64,000 nt of DNA from Demequina zhanjiangensis (GTDB taxonomy: Bacteria > Actinomycetota > Actinomycetes > Actinomycetales > Demequinaceae). Each line of letters opens with the position of its first letter. The first letter of the stretch is position 1. Below are positions 62,290 to 64,000 of this stretch, piece after piece. A program made the translations under genes and the position numbers. The DNA is taken from assembly GCF_030418315.1 (NCBI RefSeq), contig NZ_JAUHPV010000004.1:1-64000 (forward strand), in the 5' to 3' direction. A model generated the notes under the pieces. The model was given only the letters and a program-made list of their open reading frames with translations. It had not been told where the DNA came from and did no database searches.

Positions 62290-64000
62290 ATGAGTACTCG
62301 TTCGGCGAAGCCGCCGATGACCAATAGGAAGTTCCTCGGGATCTGGATCCCGGTGCTCGCGTTCTTCACCATCCTGCTGGTGGCGGCGAACGTGGCCCTG
62401 AACATCTTCGGAGCATGGGTCGAGACGCAGCTCGGCACCGGTACCTACACGGTGGAGACCTCGGAGGACACCGAGGGCTGGGACACCGACTACAACAAGG
62501 CCTCCTACGACTCGCTCGAGGCTGAGCAGGAGGACGCGTTCGCGCTCGTCCAGGAGATCGAGTCCGAGGGCATCGTCCTCACGAAGAACGAGAACGCGGT
62601 TCTCCCGCTGACCTCTGGCGCGAGCATCACGATGTTCGGCCGCTTCTCCGCCGACCCGGTCTACGGCGGCGCGGGCTCCGGCTCCGTGGACACCTCGACC
62701 GCGGTGGACGCCCTCACCGGCCTCACCAACGCGGGCTTCGACGTGAACCCGACCGTGTACTCGATGTTCTCGGACTTCGCGCAGAACAACGACAAGGCCG
62801 ACATCGTCATGGACGAGCCCTGGAGCTCGAACTACACGATCGGTGAGATGCCCGTCGAGCAGTACTCCGACGAGGCGACCGCCTCCTTCGGCGACTACGC
62901 CGACGCTGCAGTGGTCGTCATCGGCCGCGGTGGCGGCGAGGGCGGCGACCTGACCCAGGACATGACCGACGTCCAGGGCACCGCCGACGAGCGCGCCCAG
63001 GCAGGCGAGCACATGCTCGAGCTGAACCAGGACGAGCTCGCGATGCTCGAGGTCGCCAAGGCGAACTTCGACAACGTCGTGGTGATCGTCAACGCGTCCA
63101 CCACGATGGAGCTCGGCCCCATCCAGGACGACGCCGACATCGACTCCGTCCTGCTCATCGGCTCGCCCGGCCAGACCGGCTACAACGCCGTCGGCGAGGC
63201 CCTGAACGGCACCATCAACCCCTCGGGTCGCACCGTCGACACCTGGGCCGCCGACTTCACCCAGGACCCCACCTGGAACAACTTCGGCCACTTCGAGTAC
63301 AGCAACATCGACACGGAGAACGGCTCCGGCTACTTCGTGCAGTACGAGGAGGGCATCTACGTCGGCTACCGGTACTACGAGACCGCAGCCGTCGAGGACT
63401 TCATCGACTACGACTCCGCCGTCATCTACCCGTTCGGCTACGGCCTGTCCTACACGGACTTCGAGTGGGAGCTCGTGGGCGAGGACATGGGTGACACCGA
63501 CGGTGAGATCACCCTCGAGGTCCAGGTGACCAACACCGGTGACGTCGCAGGCAAGGACGTCGTCGAGGTCTACTTCAACGCCCCGTACACCGAGGGTGGC
63601 GTCGAGAAGGCGGAGGTCGTCCTGGGCGACTTCGCGAAGACCTCGCTGCTCGAGCCCGGCGCCTCGGAGACCGTCTCCCTGACGTTCGCCGTCGCCGACA
63701 TGGCCTCGTACGACTACGAGAACGCCGGCGCCTACGTCCTCGACGAGGGTGACTACGGCATCCGCGTCCAGAGCGACTCGCACACCCTCGCCGAGGGCAT
63801 CGACGAGCTGACCTACAGCGTGGGCGACACCGTCGTCTTCGACGAGGACGGCCGTCCCTCCGACGCGGTCACCGCCGTCAACCAGTTCGACGACGTCAGC
63901 GCGCTGTTCTCCGACACGCCGCAGGAGGGCGTCGCGACGAACCTGTCGCGTGCCGACTTCGCCGGCACCTGGCCCACCGCGCCGACCGAGGCCGACATGG
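62290..64000 (+). CDS. Membrane-anchored GH3-family glycosidase with C-domain first (3' end cut off)
   Basis: The frame is open from ATG 62290 to the window edge (570 codons). A membrane helix lies at about 15-40, so the enzyme faces outward. Next comes a GH3 C-terminal-type domain ('EIESEGIVLTKNENAVLPL', 'VYGGAGSGSVD', 'YPFGYGLSYTDFEW', about 85-395) and a fibronectin-like domain ('VQVTNTGDVAGKDVVEVYF'). The catalytic N-domain has not yet appeared and should follow, giving the permuted GH3 layout. AAGGAG lies about 10 bases before the ATG. A beta-glucosidase-like activity is likely; linkage is unknown. Confidence 0.85.
   Translation, partial: MSTRSAKPPMTNRKFLGIWIPVLAFFTILLVAANVALNIFGAWVETQLGTGTYTVETSEDTEGWDTDYNKASYDSLEAEQEDAFALVQEIESEGIVLTKNENAVLPLTSGASITMFGRFSADPVYGGAGSGSVDTSTAVDALTGLTNAGFDVNPTVYSMFSDFAQNNDKADIVMDEPWSSNYTIGEMPVEQYSDEATASFGDYADAAVVVIGRGGGEGGDLTQDMTDVQGTADERAQAGEHMLELNQDELAMLEVAKANFDNVVVIVNASTTMELGPIQDDADIDSVLLIGSPGQTGYNAVGEALNGTINPSGRTVDTWAADFTQDPTWNNFGHFEYSNIDTENGSGYFVQYEEGIYVGYRYYETAAVEDFIDYDSAVIYPFGYGLSYTDFEWELVGEDMGDTDGEITLEVQVTNTGDVAGKDVVEVYFNAPYTEGGVEKAEVVLGDFAKTSLLEPGASETVSLTFAVADMASYDYENAGAYVLDEGDYGIRVQSDSHTLAEGIDELTYSVGDTVVFDEDGRPSDAVTAVNQFDDVSALFSDTPQEGVATNLSRADFAGTWPTAPTEADM

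Overview
The window is a 64 kb piece of a high-GC actinobacterial chromosome. Gene content and order point to Actinomycetia, most likely a Micrococcales relative of Cellulomonas or Demequina. That placement is inference: there is no rRNA or tRNA gene here to test it. Coding density is high, genes overlap by ATGA or GTGA, GTG starts are common, and many genes appear to be transcribed without a leader (a TANNNT-like hexamer exactly six bases before the start codon).

Layout. 1-8.9 kb: a PAS chemoreceptor-type protein (cut by the window edge), typA, a small membrane protein, a VanW-family protein with an acidic repeat tail, ferredoxin fdxA, dapC, gltA and a 2TM protein. 8.9-14.5 kb: a NmrA-like/MarR divergent pair sharing a palindrome, a lysozyme-fold protein, divergent dapD/dapE, a LOG-type phosphoribohydrolase and a DUF3117 gene. 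14.5-18.8 kb: an O-methyltransferase and the envelope-stress block sigE, anti-sigma, htrA, tatB. 18.9-24.7 kb: trpS, a YihY protein, a nested palindromic element, a 22-bp terminator hairpin and the sdhCDAB operon. 24.8-44.1 kb: a manC-like gene, then a nucleoside uptake and salvage region (BMP-family ABC importer, cdd, deoA, a C39-like orphan, add, deoC, PNP and a phosphohexomutase). This region is interrupted by a Gdx guanidinium exporter under a guanidine-III riboswitch, a secreted protein, a UvrA-like ATPase and a SanA-like protein, and it ends with a quinone reductase (lpdA type). 44.1-45.7 kb: a lower-GC island of IS3-family remnants carrying two orphan genes, one resembling small immunity proteins. 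45.7-50.9 kb: pirin, a lipoprotein and efeUOB iron uptake under an iron box. 51-56.6 kb: acyl-CoA carboxylase (biotin-carrying alpha subunit, then beta and epsilon) around Maf, MarR and a second SanA-like gene. 57-62 kb: a mannitol-family PTS split into IIC, IIB and IIA with a zinc polyol dehydrogenase, a DeoR regulator, HPr and birA. 62.3 kb to the end: a membrane-anchored, domain-permuted GH3 glycosidase, cut by the edge.

How it works together. The first third resembles the Mycobacterium tuberculosis typA-fdxC-dapDE-sigE-tatB neighbourhood. The middle and later parts resemble its trpS-sdh-cdd-deoA-add-lpdA-accA3-accD5-birA neighbourhood (locus order recalled from memory). The core themes are lysine/peptidoglycan precursor synthesis, envelope stress and export, TCA cycle, nucleoside scavenging to pentose phosphate, biotin-dependent carboxylation and sugar or polyol uptake. 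The most unusual spots are the guanidine-III riboswitch, the IS island at 44.2-45.7 kb, the nested palindrome at 21.1 kb, and the C39-like orphan inside the salvage operon.
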